Part shown: in pieces, positions 18,913 to 26,544 of the stretch
Layout: the number at the start of each line of letters is the position of its first letter
Position numbering within the stretch: position 1 is the stretch's first letter
Source: Opitutaceae bacterium
Lineage (GTDB): Bacteria; Verrucomicrobiota; Verrucomicrobiia; Opitutales; Opitutaceae
DNA: 64,000 nt
NCBI GenBank assembly: GCA_019455245.1
Contig: JACFMR010000002.1
Span: 1 to 64,000, forward strand
Direction: 5' to 3'
Position numbers and translations under genes: made by a program
Notes under the pieces: generated by a model
Told to the model about the DNA's origin: nothing
The model's database searches: none
What the model saw: the letters and a program-made list of their open reading frames with translations, nothing else

Positions 18913-19962
18913 CTATTTTTTCCCCGTCGAGGCGCGTTGGAACACGGTGGGCACGACAAGCACCTCCTTGACCACGTCCTTCTCCCCGCGCAGGACCCTG
19001 AACAGCAGGGGCACGGCTTCGGCTACCATGGCATCGTTGGCGCCCGCCATGCTCGTCAGCGGGGGATCGAAATACTCAGCAAATTCGTTGTCACCCACGC
19101 CCACCACAGCCACGTCGCGCGGGATTTGCCGGCCACTGCGCTTGATCGCCTGATAGGCGCCGATCGCCAGGCTGTCGGTGACAGCAAACAGGCCGTCAAG
19201 TTTTCCACCCCGGGCTAGGAAAGCTTCGATGGTGGCGGCGCCATGCTGCGGCTGGAGACCATTGCTCACCAGTGCATCCGCGTCGCTGCCTGTCCGATCG
19301 AGCACGGTGCGGGCAAAAGCTTCGAGACGATTGGAGGTCGTGTGGGTCAGCGAACGTCCGTGCAACACGACGGGGTGCTTGCAGCCCGCATCGATCAGCA
19401 CCTCGGCCGATCGGCGGCCGACGAAATCGGGCGCCTCGAGCACGCAGTAATAACTGGGAATCCGCCGGCCCAGGATAACCACCGGATACGGCAGCCGCGC
19501 CTTGGCGAGGAACTGGTCGTCCTCCGGCAGCGTGTTGGTGATGATCACGCCGTGATAGCGGTTGGCGTCAAGCAAGCCCGGCTTGTCCCGCAATCTGCCG
19601 GCATGGAACATCTCGATCGCCACAGCAAAGCGCGTATGCTCGTTGGTCTGAACGTCCACCGCGCGCTGCAACGCATGCAGTACCTGGCTCACCAGCGGCA
19701 AAGGCGCCTCGAAGGAAGTGAGGATGGCGAGATCGAACTGACGCGTCGAGGACTTGTGCGCGCGCAGGCGGCGTCCCGCCATGTTCGGCACGTAGCCCAG
19801 TTCGTTGGCCGCCTCGAGAATCCGCTGCACCGTCTTCACCGAGAGGCGCCGCTCCGCGCCCCGGTTCGACAGTGCGCTCGACACTGCCGCGGGCGACAAT
19901 CCGACGTGCTCGGCGATCTCGTAGATCGTGACTGCGGGTTGGCTGACAGACTTTCGTGGCAC
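18913..19962 (-). CDS. LacI-family transcriptional regulator
   Basis: A 349-residue repressor starting with GTG at 19962. The N-terminal helix-turn-helix (VTIYEIAEHVGLSPAAVSSAL, residues about 9-29) and the hinge with ANELGYVPNMAGRRLR are typical of LacI/PurR proteins. The remainder is a type 1 periplasmic-binding fold effector domain (IDAGCKHPVVLHG, GLFAVTDSLAIGAYQAIKRSG, VAVVGVGDNEFAEYFDPPLTS). It is transcribed in the same direction as the locus and just upstream of the receptor. The four GCTAAA-N4-TTTAGC sites are its probable targets and a sugar or sugar acid its probable inducer. Confidence 0.9.
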   Translation of the reverse strand: MPRKSVSQPAVTIYEIAEHVGLSPAAVSSALSNRGAERRLSVKTVQRILEAANELGYVPNMAGRRLRAHKSSTRQFDLAILTSFEAPLPLVSQVLHALQRAVDVQTNEHTRFAVAIEMFHAGRLRDKPGLLDANRYHGVIITNTLPEDDQFLAKARLPYPVVILGRRIPSYYCVLEAPDFVGRRSAEVLIDAGCKHPVVLHGRSLTHTTSNRLEAFARTVLDRTGSDADALVSNGLQPQHGAATIEAFLARGGKLDGLFAVTDSLAIGAYQAIKRSGRQIPRDVAVVGVGDNEFAEYFDPPLTSMAGANDAMVAEAVPLLFRVLRGEKDVVKEVLVVPTVFQRASTGKK

Positions 19963-20362
19963 GACATGCTACTGGAGAAGCGGTCGCATATTTTCGAGGG
20001 TATTCTTGCGCATCGAGGCGGGTGTATCGCAAATCTGCACCATTGCCGCATGATTTCCCGATAATTGATAGGTTATGCGATTTGGCTCGAACCTCTGTCG
20101 CCACTTCATGACCTAAAGTTTTCAGCTGCCCGGATGGGAATGCAGACTTGAGCGTGCCCGTGTCAGTCTGAGCCTTTCCCATCGATTACGCTCACGGTCA
20201 ATGCCCCCGTCAGTGAGCAACGCGGTCACAGCCGCCAAGGTCTCATCAGCCGACTGCTCAGCCGTAGAGTACTCGTCCACCACTGGCAGCAAAAGTTCAT
20301 AAATGCCGCCGCCCGCCGCTCCCGCCAAAGTCTTAGCCGGAACGATGCAGTTGGAGATCATT
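19963..20362. other. Intergenic, no gene supported
   Basis: The 400 bp between the LacI gene and the IS remnant contain the unidentified LacI promoter. A 91-codon frame (20122-20397, minus) has no recognisable domain and overlaps the IS remnant, so I do not accept it. No RNA gene or repeat was seen. Confidence 0.5.
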
Positions 20363-20794
20363 TTAGCAGGCAAAAGCAGGTCGATTCTCGACTGCATTGC
20401 AGTTGGGCAGCGGGCTCAGGATTTTCTCCCACAAGCGGGACCACCAGTCGCGTTCGCGTGAGGGCACGGCGAGCTTGATGGTGGTTTTTCCGGCGGGATG
20501 CGCGATGATGCCCGGGGTGAGCAACAGCCAAAAGCGCAACGAGTGGATGGTCACTTTGGTCTGCCAGCCGAGATGGCGTTGGAACAGGACCGTGAGGTTA
20601 TAAGTCAGGGTCGCGAGCGACAGCGCCGCTTCGGTCGCCCAGAAAGAGCGCAGGCACAGGGTCGGCAACGCGAAGCCCTGTTGGAGTTCCTTGATCACGT
20701 TTTCGCAGTCGCCCCGGCCGTTATAGTCGCGCCACACCGTCAGTGGCGGGACGGTGGCCGGCAGACTGGTCACAGGCCGGGACCGATCCGGCAC
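20363..20794 (-). pseudogene. C-terminal remnant of an IS1380-type transposase
   Basis: Only about 140 residues remain of a DDE transposase that is normally some 450 residues long. The block VWRDYNGRGDCENVIKELQ followed by GFALPTLCLRSFWATEAALSL and LTYNLTVLFQR is the conserved C-terminal region of IS1380-family (DDE group 1) transposases, including the final catalytic glutamate in ENVIKEL. The N-terminal two thirds and both element ends are missing, so it is inactive. It marks past rearrangement beside the tRNA insertion hot spot. Confidence 0.7.
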
Positions 20795-20795
20795 A

Positions 20796-21329
20796 GTGCT
20801 ATCATGGTGGGTGCAGCACTTGGCACCTCACCCGTCCCCCTCCTTCCCTGCGATCAATGGCAGGGCGGAGTTGGCGCGTACGGTTCGCGCCAAACCGCTT
20901 CCCGCGGAGCTGGCAGCGTTTCTGCCGGCATGTGCGCGGCGACCGGAGCTCAAGCTTACCCGGGGTGAGCTAGCCCTCATGTTCAAAGTATGTCCGCGGA
21001 CAGTGGCACGCTGGGAGGCGGGCTATCGGCTGCCGGTCGAACTCAAAAACGCCCGCGTCCTGCGCTACCCGCCCGAGGCCGTGGTCCAACTCTGTGCTCT
21101 CGGCCACACGATTGATCGTGATGCCGCCACACGTTGCGGGCTGGTGCCTGACGTCATCCTGGAACTCGCCGCCAAGCATTCCGACAAACCCAAGCCCGAA
21201 CTGCGCACGCCAGTTGCCAGCCCGGTCCTGCTCATTCTGGATGACGATGACCGGAGGCTTTTGCAGGTGTGGCGTGACCCCGAAAAGGGAGCCGCCTTGC
21301 GCCAGGTCGTGCGCGCCATGGCTAACTGA
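20796..21329 (+). CDS. Hypothetical protein with helix-turn-helix segment
   Basis: About 177 residues from a possible GTG at 20796; an ATG at 20754 is also in frame but overlaps the IS remnant, and the first 40 residues look unconserved. The segment KLTRGELALMFKVCPRTVARWEAG resembles an excisionase- or MerR-type helix-turn-helix, followed by RVLRYPPEAVVQL. It ends 12 bp before the CCA end of the tRNA gene, on the chromosomal side of the element border. It may regulate or belong to an older mobile element at this site. The start is uncertain. Confidence 0.55.
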   Translation: MLSWWVQHLAPHPSPSFPAINGRAELARTVRAKPLPAELAAFLPACARRPELKLTRGELALMFKVCPRTVARWEAGYRLPVELKNARVLRYPPEAVVQLCALGHTIDRDAATRCGLVPDVILELAAKHSDKPKPELRTPVASPVLLILDDDDRRLLQVWRDPEKGAALRQVVRAMAN

Positions 21330-21370
21330 ATGCGCTGACTTTGGTGGGCCCACTCGGACTCGAACCGAGA

Positions 21371-21381
21371 ACCAAAGGATT
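21371..21381. repeat. attL core of the integrative element
   Basis: ACCAAAGGATT recurs identically at 63694-63704; the flanking bases differ on both sides. On the minus strand it is AATCCTTTGGT, the 3' side of the anticodon loop and stem of tRNA-Ile(CAU). Exchange within it joins the element's 5' exon and intron to the host's 3' half. Confidence 0.85.
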
Positions 21382-21614
21382 CAGGTTGGCGCGCCTTTCG
21401 GCGCTCCCTGGACTATGTCTTCACCCGCGACGATTGTCGGTGGGGCGACGGGGGTTGGTGCGGTAATTAAGGGGACTGAACCCCTCCGCTAGTCTCTACA
21501 CCTCCTCATGGTGCACCATGAGTTCGGCTCGGCGTTGCCATGCCCGCGAGGGTGAAGGTTTCACCGAATTTCCCCGTATTCCAGCGGCGGTTTCCCCTCC
21601 GCTGGCACCTATTG
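21382..21614 (-). ncRNA. Group I (IC3-like) self-splicing intron, 233 nt
   Basis: The intron starts directly after the CAU anticodon and ends in G. A GTG in its first 11 bases can pair with CAU as the internal guide (P1, with the U-G wobble at the splice site). P2 is capped by a GAAA loop. The core blocks are AAATTCGGTGAAACC (about 21557-21571), ATGGCAACGCCGAGCC (about 21526-21541), GTAGAGACTAGCGG (21486-21499) and GAAGACATAGTCC (21410-21422). P3 pairs TCGGTG with CGCCGA, P7 pairs AGACTA with TAGTC, and P9 has another GAAA loop. These blocks closely match the Azoarcus tRNA-Ile(CAU) intron. There is no homing-endonuclease frame. Confidence 0.93.
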
Positions 21615-21670
21615 ATGAGTCCTCTGCTCTAACCATTGAGCTATAGGCCCGACTCCAAAGAACGATGCCA

Positions 21671-21698
21671 CCCATACCTTTGGTCCAGTGCAGGACAA
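21671..21698 (-). promoter_or_regulatory. Possible promoter of the interrupted tRNA gene
   Basis: TTGTCC (21693-21698) and TATGGG (21671-21676) are 16 bp apart on the minus strand, about 20 bp before the tRNA. Because the host promoter stayed with the orphan half at the other end, the element must supply a promoter here. The match to consensus is weak. Confidence 0.3.
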
Positions 21699-21714
21699 GA
21701 CCCAAAGCTGGGCG

Positions 21715-23175
21715 TCAGCGCCGGTCGTGGGCGAGAATCGAACGAAGTTCGTCCACGCTGAGCTGGGGCTTAAGGTCGGCGGGAATGTCGGCCTCGGGAT
21801 CGTGAGGTGGATCGGGCACAGGCACGTTTGCGGCCGGCGAATCGGCTACGGCCGTGGTAATTTGGTCAGGCAAAAGTGCTTTTTTCTGATCCGCTGCTTC
21901 CGGGCCGGCCAGGTTCTTACCGGCGAGTATTTTGGCCTGCTGCCGGTTGGCATCGGCCGTCACCGGATGAACCAAACCCGCCACTGCATTCTTGGTGGCC
22001 ATCTCCTTGCTGTTGGTCGATTGGAGAGGCTCCAACACTTCGCCCGCTACAGTCGATTTGGCCTGCCGACGGCTAAGGCTGGCAGTCATCGGCGCCATAG
22101 GATCGACGTCGTCAGGCTGGAGAACCTCGCTCAAGGCGGCTTGGCTGAGAGCGTTCTTTTGGGGCACAGGATCGATAACGGAGGGCACGGACATGCCTTC
22201 GAGCGCCGCGATCGACTGCTGCCGGCTGTTGTCAGCCGAGATCGGGGATAGGGCGCCCGGCTGCACGGACTCGGCCGCCCGGGACCGGCTTGCTGCGGCG
22301 CTCATGGGAGCGAGATCCACGGCCGCCAGCCGCTGGATTTCGGCGTTAAGCTGCTCCTCCTCGCACTCCAGCTGCACCAGATCGGACACCAATTGAGCGC
22401 GCCGGTCGACCAACCGATTAAACTCTGCCGTGCGGGTGTTCCCCGGACGGATCTTCTCGGCGGCACACACCTGATAACCCTGATGGCGTTTGGCAATCAG
22501 GCCATTGCCCTTGCGAGCATGGGAAAGACGGCTGACCGGCTTCATGCCCGGCTCAAGGCTGGCATTAATGATCTCTTCCCACCGCAGACGGATCAGCTCG
22601 ATGAGGGGCCCGCCGGTTTTGGCGGCATCCAGCGCACGGAACCTGGTCTTCGCAAAGGTCTGCGTGGCTTCATCCCACGGTCGCGGGCCAAAGACGAAAT
22701 GACCGTGGGGGTTGTCAGGTTTTCCGCGCCCCGACACCGGACGGTGGTATGCAAAAAAGACGGGCACTCCCAGGAGCTGGCTGAGGAAAACAGCCATCTG
22801 CCGTAGGATTGCCATCATCCGCAAGGTCTCAGCTTCATCGCCGTCCACACCCAATTTGCGGTCTGAGACAGGTGACCCGCCACCGGGCTGTTCCGGCTTA
22901 TCATACCGCGGCAGGGCCACGATCATCTGGCGCCCCACATTGGCGTCCACGCGTCGCTCGGCCTGTTCCGTGCGGTTGAAGAATTCCTCCGGCGAAAGGG
23001 CCGTCCCCACCAGCTCGTAACCGCGGACATCCTCGGTGGACTTGCGACTGAAGATTTTGCCACTCTTCCATTCACAGAGTTTCAGGCCCGAGGTGTAGGC
23101 GACCAGTTGAATTATGTTTCGACCCAACCGACGGGCAAGGGGCTGGATATCGAGAGAGTATATTGCACTGCTCAT
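21715..23175 (-). CDS. MobA/MobL-family (MobQ) relaxase
   Basis: A 486-residue relaxase; start at 23175 (MSSAIYSLDIQPLARRLGRN). The family's catalytic tyrosine position is occupied by Y27 in QLVAYTSG, and the metal-binding histidine motif is NPHGHFVFGPR near residue 173. The segments RRVDANVGRQMIVALP and LIRLRWEEIINASL are those of MobA/MobL proteins. It would nick the element's transfer origin and pilot the strand during mobilization. The C-terminal 200 residues are low-complexity, with degenerate repeats such as APMTASLSRRQAK and PVTADANRQQAK. It lies 64 bp from the tRNA, transcribed towards it, and diverges from the accessory gene at 23542. Confidence 0.8.
   Translation of the reverse strand: MSSAIYSLDIQPLARRLGRNIIQLVAYTSGLKLCEWKSGKIFSRKSTEDVRGYELVGTALSPEEFFNRTEQAERRVDANVGRQMIVALPRYDKPEQPGGGSPVSDRKLGVDGDEAETLRMMAILRQMAVFLSQLLGVPVFFAYHRPVSGRGKPDNPHGHFVFGPRPWDEATQTFAKTRFRALDAAKTGGPLIELIRLRWEEIINASLEPGMKPVSRLSHARKGNGLIAKRHQGYQVCAAEKIRPGNTRTAEFNRLVDRRAQLVSDLVQLECEEEQLNAEIQRLAAVDLAPMSAAASRSRAAESVQPGALSPISADNSRQQSIAALEGMSVPSVIDPVPQKNALSQAALSEVLQPDDVDPMAPMTASLSRRQAKSTVAGEVLEPLQSTNSKEMATKNAVAGLVHPVTADANRQQAKILAGKNLAGPEAADQKKALLPDQITTAVADSPAANVPVPDPPHDPEADIPADLKPQLSVDELRSILAHDRR
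21872..21883 (+). repeat. AAAAGTGCTTTT repeat, copy 1 (inside the relaxase gene)
   Basis: AAAAGTGCTTTT is followed by TTCTGATC. Other copies are at 23854 (reverse), 26518 and 28608, and a near-copy with the same TTCTGATC tail lies at about 27987. A 12-mer is not expected four times in 7 kb by chance. The function is unknown. Confidence 0.55.
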
Positions 23176-23541
23176 CCCTTCTGATAGCACAAGAAAATGC
23201 CGGTTTTCGGACGCCGGCACGCGGGGGTACCTGAGCCGATGCATACAGTGCGCATGGGAGACCATTGACACCGCCCTCTTCCCCATCGTCGTCATCGGCA
23301 ACCCGTCGCCCCCAACCACCCGCTTTGACTGAAGGGCCACTCCCGCCGGCCTCGTGATTCTCCCGCCAGTCCCCGACCGCCAAAGCCCCATTCCTAACCG
23401 GAACTGGTCGTTGATCCACCCCCGAGCGCGACTGGCGGGGTTTAATCCAGCCACATGCTCCAAGGGGGAGGCCGGCCAAACCTCCGCCGAAAAACGACCC
23501 CGCCGGCTTGGTGCTACCATTGGGTTCAATCCAAACACCCA
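23176..23541. other. Divergent intergenic region, candidate oriT
   Basis: This 366 bp gap separates the divergent relaxase and accessory genes, the place where MobQ systems usually keep the transfer origin. A short interrupted repeat TTGG-GTTCAA-TCCAA lies at about 23519-23533, just before the accessory gene. I could not recognise a conserved nick motif, so the assignment rests on position. Confidence 0.35.
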
Positions 23542-23832
23542 ATGAAAACAAAATCCCTCGAAACGCTCTTGGCCGAGAAAAAGGCCAAAGCCGACAAAAA
23601 GGAATCGCTGGCGAAAGAGCTCGCCCGCATCGAAGCCCAAATTGCCCTGCGGCAAAAGGAGGACCGGCGCGCGTTGGCCACCGCCATCGGTTACGTGATG
23701 GTTACCCTGCGTGACCAGCCCGAGGTTCTGGCTGCACTGAAGGTGGTACGCGCTTGCCCCAAGTTCAAGCAGCCCGGGCTGCTTGACGACCTGCTTGCTG
23801 CCCCTGTGCCCAGGCCCGACGACACGGTCTGA
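23542..23832 (+). CDS. Small coiled-coil mobilization accessory protein (TraD/MobC-like)
   Basis: A 96-residue protein; the ATG at 23542 is chosen because homologous character begins there (MKTKSLETLLAEKKAKADKK). The first half is a charged coiled coil (ELARIEAQIALRQKEDRRALATAIGYVMV), the layout of the small accessory proteins encoded divergently to MobQ relaxases. It would help the relaxase at oriT. The C-terminal part (RACPKFKQPGLLDDLLA) is not recognised. Assignment is by size, composition and position rather than by a diagnostic motif. Confidence 0.55.
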   Translation: MKTKSLETLLAEKKAKADKKESLAKELARIEAQIALRQKEDRRALATAIGYVMVTLRDQPEVLAALKVVRACPKFKQPGLLDDLLAAPVPRPDDTV

Positions 23833-23850
23833 TCAGGCCAGCCAGGGGCC

Positions 23851-23868
23851 GGGAAAAGCACTTTTCCC
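23851..23868 (+). terminator. Perfect hairpin after the accessory gene
   Basis: GGGAAAAG-CA-CTTTTCCC is an uninterrupted palindrome beginning 19 bp after the stop codon. It contains the AAAAGTGCTTTT repeat in reverse orientation. It could end transcription of the accessory gene, although no long U-run follows. Confidence 0.5.
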
Positions 23869-24041
23869 CTGCCCTTACGCACCTCGGGCATTGATTGCGG
23901 CTTCAGGCTGCTGGAGCCGGGTTACGATTTCGGCCCACGCCAAGGGCGGCCGCAATCTGCGGAAGGCAATCTGCTGGATTGGTGCGCCCAAACAGGCCGC
24001 AGAGACCGATGAATCGACCGTGCTACTGTCCGGCCTCTGCC

Positions 24042-24632
24042 ATGAAAAACCATACCAACAACCCCATGCCCGCGGTGCTCCGGCATTCCGCGTTCCCGTC
24101 CCAGCATCACCACCTCGCCGGTCCTGTCTTGGGCTACACCCAAAACGGCTGCCGGGTGATTGATCGGCCCAACTCCCATCACCATGTGCCGCGCGAGCTC
24201 CTCCGGGAAGCGTTGGCCCGGATCAATCTTCAGGCGGTCGGCTTCGCCCAGTGCCTGGTTGATTTTGGCCGCTTCGTGGGGTTGTCGACCTGTGTGCCGA
24301 CGGATGACCGGGATACGATCGTCTACGCCCAGCGCGAGCGCCGCCGCGGCCTCACGAGGTTCGTCAAGCACCGCCGCCCGCGGCCCTGCTCGACCATCAT
24401 GGTGATCTTGAAGCAGACCGCCGAACCCAACACTTGGGTTCTGATCACCGCCTTTATCGGCAGCCATGCCGAGCCCGAACCTTGGGATCTGAAAGCCACC
24501 TCTCTTTCGCATGACTTCTGGGCATCGCACGCTCTCATCTGGGGCAGCGAACCGGTGCTGGCCGACTCGGAAACGACCACCTGCCCTTGGCATGCGCCGC
24601 AGCAGCCGAGCAACGTCCGGACGGCCATGTAA
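24042..24632 (+). CDS. Hypothetical protein (possibly RelE/BECR-like fold)
   Basis: A 196-residue protein from the ATG at 24042. It is well organised: GYTQNGCRVIDRPNSHHHVP, then FVGLSTCVPTDDRDTIVYAQRERR, SRGLTRFV-type basic residues and a C-terminal TWVLITAFIGSHAEPEPWD. The last motif, a strand followed by PEPWD and HALI, recalls small ribonuclease-fold proteins found near toxins, but I cannot name a family. It lies between the mobilization genes and the AbiE pair. Function is unknown. Confidence 0.55.
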   Translation: MKNHTNNPMPAVLRHSAFPSQHHHLAGPVLGYTQNGCRVIDRPNSHHHVPRELLREALARINLQAVGFAQCLVDFGRFVGLSTCVPTDDRDTIVYAQRERRRGLTRFVKHRRPRPCSTIMVILKQTAEPNTWVLITAFIGSHAEPEPWDLKATSLSHDFWASHALIWGSEPVLADSETTTCPWHAPQQPSNVRTAM

Positions 24633-24770
24633 CCAAGTCCACCGCCCGCGGCGGATGGAAGGTCTGTTCGCAGGCGGTGAATTCGTCCGAACAATGGTCC
24701 GGCATGTCACGTGCGCAGGATTACTCTTGTTTTGACGGAAATAATTACTAGTTTTCCCGTCAGATTTAAG

Positions 24771-25394
24771 ATGTCCATTCGTTCACAATCCCTTGTTTCA
24801 TCGGTCCGTAGCAGGATATATGGCCACGGCAGAGGATGGGTGTTTACGCCCAAACACTTCAAGGACTTGGGCGGTGATGCTGCCGTTGAGTCATCCCTGC
24901 GGCGCCTGAAGGCCGCAGGGACCATCCGACAACTGACGCGGGGCCTCTATGATTACCCGGCCAGCGATCCTGTGTTGGGCCTCATCGCGCCTTCGGCTGA
25001 TGCCATTGCCCGAGCCCTCGCCGTGCGGGATGCCATTCGCCTTCAGCCGGCCGGGGCTTACGCCGCCCATCAACTCGGTCTGTCCGAGCAGGTGCCCTCC
25101 CGGGTGGTTTTTCTGACCGATGGGCCCTCCCGGAAGGTTAAGTTGGGCCAGCGCGAGATCATCCTCCAACGCACCACCCCAAGCCACATGGCCACGGCCG
25201 GCCGTAAGAGCGGCACGCTGATCCAAGCCCTGCGGCACCTGGGTCAGGATCAGGTTGATACCCAGGTTGTCGCCAAAATCCGCCGCCAGATTGCCGATGA
25301 GGATCGTGCCGGCCTCCAAAAGGATCTCGTCCATGCTCCCGTTTGGATCGCCGACTTGCTGCGGCCGCTCACCGCGCAGAAAACATCCACATGA
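24771..25394 (+). CDS. AbiEi-like antitoxin (DUF6088 type)
   Basis: A 207-residue protein; the ATG at 24771 starts the conserved part (MSIRSQSLVSSVRSRI). Residues 10-75 form a winged helix (GWVFTPKHFKDLGGDAAVESSLRRLKAAGTIRQLTRGLYDYP), the DNA-binding domain of type IV AbiEi antitoxins. The rest is the antitoxin C-terminal domain (AYAAHQLGLSEQVPSRVVFLTDG). Its stop overlaps the toxin start (ATGA). It should repress its own operon and neutralise the AbiEii nucleotidyltransferase. The pair protects against phage by abortive infection or stabilises the element. Confidence 0.87.
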   Translation: MSIRSQSLVSSVRSRIYGHGRGWVFTPKHFKDLGGDAAVESSLRRLKAAGTIRQLTRGLYDYPASDPVLGLIAPSADAIARALAVRDAIRLQPAGAYAAHQLGLSEQVPSRVVFLTDGPSRKVKLGQREIILQRTTPSHMATAGRKSGTLIQALRHLGQDQVDTQVVAKIRRQIADEDRAGLQKDLVHAPVWIADLLRPLTAQKTST

Positions 25395-26422
25395 AAACTT
25401 TCCTACAAATCCCGGCCGAACGCCGCCGCCTGGCCTTTCAGCAAGTCGACGCGACCATGGGCTTGCAGGCCTTCAGCGTGGAGAAGGATTTCTGGGTGTG
25501 CTGGACGCTGCGCGAGCTTTTTGCCCTGCCGTCCATTGGTGAACACCTCACCTTCAAGGGCGGCACTTCGCTCTCCAAGGCCTGGCATCTCATCAAGCGT
25601 TTCTCCGAAGACATCGACCTGATCATCGACAAGGGACCGCTCGGCTTCGCCGGCACCGCCGCCCCGGATCAGGCACCGAGCAAAAAGCAGCGCAAGGCAC
25701 GGCTCGATGCCCTGATGGTTGCCTGTCGTCAATGGGTGCAGGGCAAGTTGCAACCGGCCCTGGCCGCCCGCATCGCGGAACTGCTGGGGCCGGAGGGGTG
25801 GAAACTGGAAGTTGATCCCGACATGGCCGACGGGCAATGCCTGCTCTTTCATTATCCCTCGGTTTTCCCACCCACTGGGGCCGGCTATGTGCCGCCAAAG
25901 GTGAAAATCGAACTCGGAGCCCGTTCCGATGACTGGCCGCATGAGGAAAAGCTCATCACGCCTTACGTCCTCGACCTGTTCCCCGACCTCGATCCGGACC
26001 GGACGACCTCGGTGCGTGTGCTGGCCGCCGAGCGCACGTTCTGGGAGAAGGCCTGCCTGCTGCACGAGGAGACCTTCCGGCCCGCCGACAAACCGCGGAA
26101 AATCCGCATGGCCCGGCACTACTACGACCTTTGGTGCCTGCTCGGTGCCGGGATTGGGGAGCGGGCGCTGGCGGATACGGCGCTCTTTGCCCGCGTCGCG
26201 GAGCATCGGGAAATCTTCTTTCGGTATTCCTGGGTGGACTACTCAACCCATCGCGCCGGCAGCTTCCGGCTTGTTCCCGGCGCCGGGCAAAAATCCGGGT
26301 GGCAGGCGGACTACGACGAGATGCGGGGTCCAATGTTCTATGGTGAGACGCCCCCGTTCGACGAGATCCTCGCCGCGGTCCAGAACTTTCAAGACCGGTT
26401 CAACGCCACGGCCACGGGTTAA
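25391..26422 (+). CDS. AbiEii/AbiGii-family nucleotidyltransferase toxin
   Basis: A 343-residue toxin starting in the ATGA overlap. The nucleotidyltransferase signature FKGGTSLSKAW (about residues 55-65) is followed by the acidic pair FSEDIDLII, the catalytic residues of the family. The later ERTFWEKACLLHEE and ARHYYDLWCL motifs are also typical of AbiEii toxins. Such toxins transfer nucleotides onto tRNA or similar targets and stop growth unless the AbiEi protein counteracts them. The full length and intact motifs suggest an active pair. Confidence 0.88.
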   Translation: MKTFLQIPAERRRLAFQQVDATMGLQAFSVEKDFWVCWTLRELFALPSIGEHLTFKGGTSLSKAWHLIKRFSEDIDLIIDKGPLGFAGTAAPDQAPSKKQRKARLDALMVACRQWVQGKLQPALAARIAELLGPEGWKLEVDPDMADGQCLLFHYPSVFPPTGAGYVPPKVKIELGARSDDWPHEEKLITPYVLDLFPDLDPDRTTSVRVLAAERTFWEKACLLHEETFRPADKPRKIRMARHYYDLWCLLGAGIGERALADTALFARVAEHREIFFRYSWVDYSTHRAGSFRLVPGAGQKSGWQADYDEMRGPMFYGETPPFDEILAAVQNFQDRFNATATG

Positions 26423-26463
26423 GTAGCCCCAATCTGTGGGCACTTCGGCTTCCCCCTCCCCCT

Positions 26464-26490
26464 GACGCACCAAAATTCGAGAAACGGTGC
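26464..26490. repeat. Dispersed palindromic site, copy A
   Basis: GCACC and GGTGC arms enclose a 13 bp AT-rich centre. In reverse orientation it matches copy B (60334-60363) at about 23 of 27 positions and copy C (52282-52310) more weakly. It lies between the ends of the convergent AbiEii and recombinase genes. Confidence 0.55.
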
Positions 26491-26517
26491 ATGGCGGGCG
26501 GGTGGGCTGCGGTGGGG

Positions 26518-26529
26518 AAAAGTGCTTTT
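26518..26529 (+). repeat. AAAAGTGCTTTT repeat, copy 3
   Basis: The motif is flanked by GGGG on the left and TTTTCAGGATC-like sequence on the right, 15 bp from the recombinase stop codon. The copies at 21872 and 28608 have the same orientation. Confidence 0.5.
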
Positions 26530-26544
26530 TCAGGATCCCGGGGA

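Larger units (their letters stand above)
21342..21650 (-). tRNA. tRNA-Ile(CAU) interrupted by a group I intron
   Basis: The 5' exon is 21650-21615 (36 nt, ending in the anticodon CAU) and the 3' exon is 21381-21342 (40 nt, including an encoded CCA). Joined, they give a 76 nt tRNA with a seven-base-pair acceptor stem (GGGCCTA with TGGGCCC), a four-pair D stem, the anticodon stem GAGGA/TCCTT with loop CTCATAA, and a T stem CTCGG/CCGAG. The G1-C72 pair excludes an initiator, and the sequence resembles the E. coli minor isoleucine tRNA whose CAU anticodon is modified to lysidine to read AUA. The 3' exon is host sequence; the 5' exon and intron arrived with the element. Confidence 0.92.

Noticed and set aside
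20122..20397. 91-codon open frame on the minus strand
   Set aside because: No domain, overlaps the IS1380 remnant, and lacks a ribosome site.
21342..21650. Reading the interrupted tRNA as methionine or initiator tRNA because of the CAU anticodon
   Set aside because: The G1-C72 pair and the close likeness to the minor isoleucine tRNA, together with the intron type known from tRNA-Ile(CAU), favour isoleucine.
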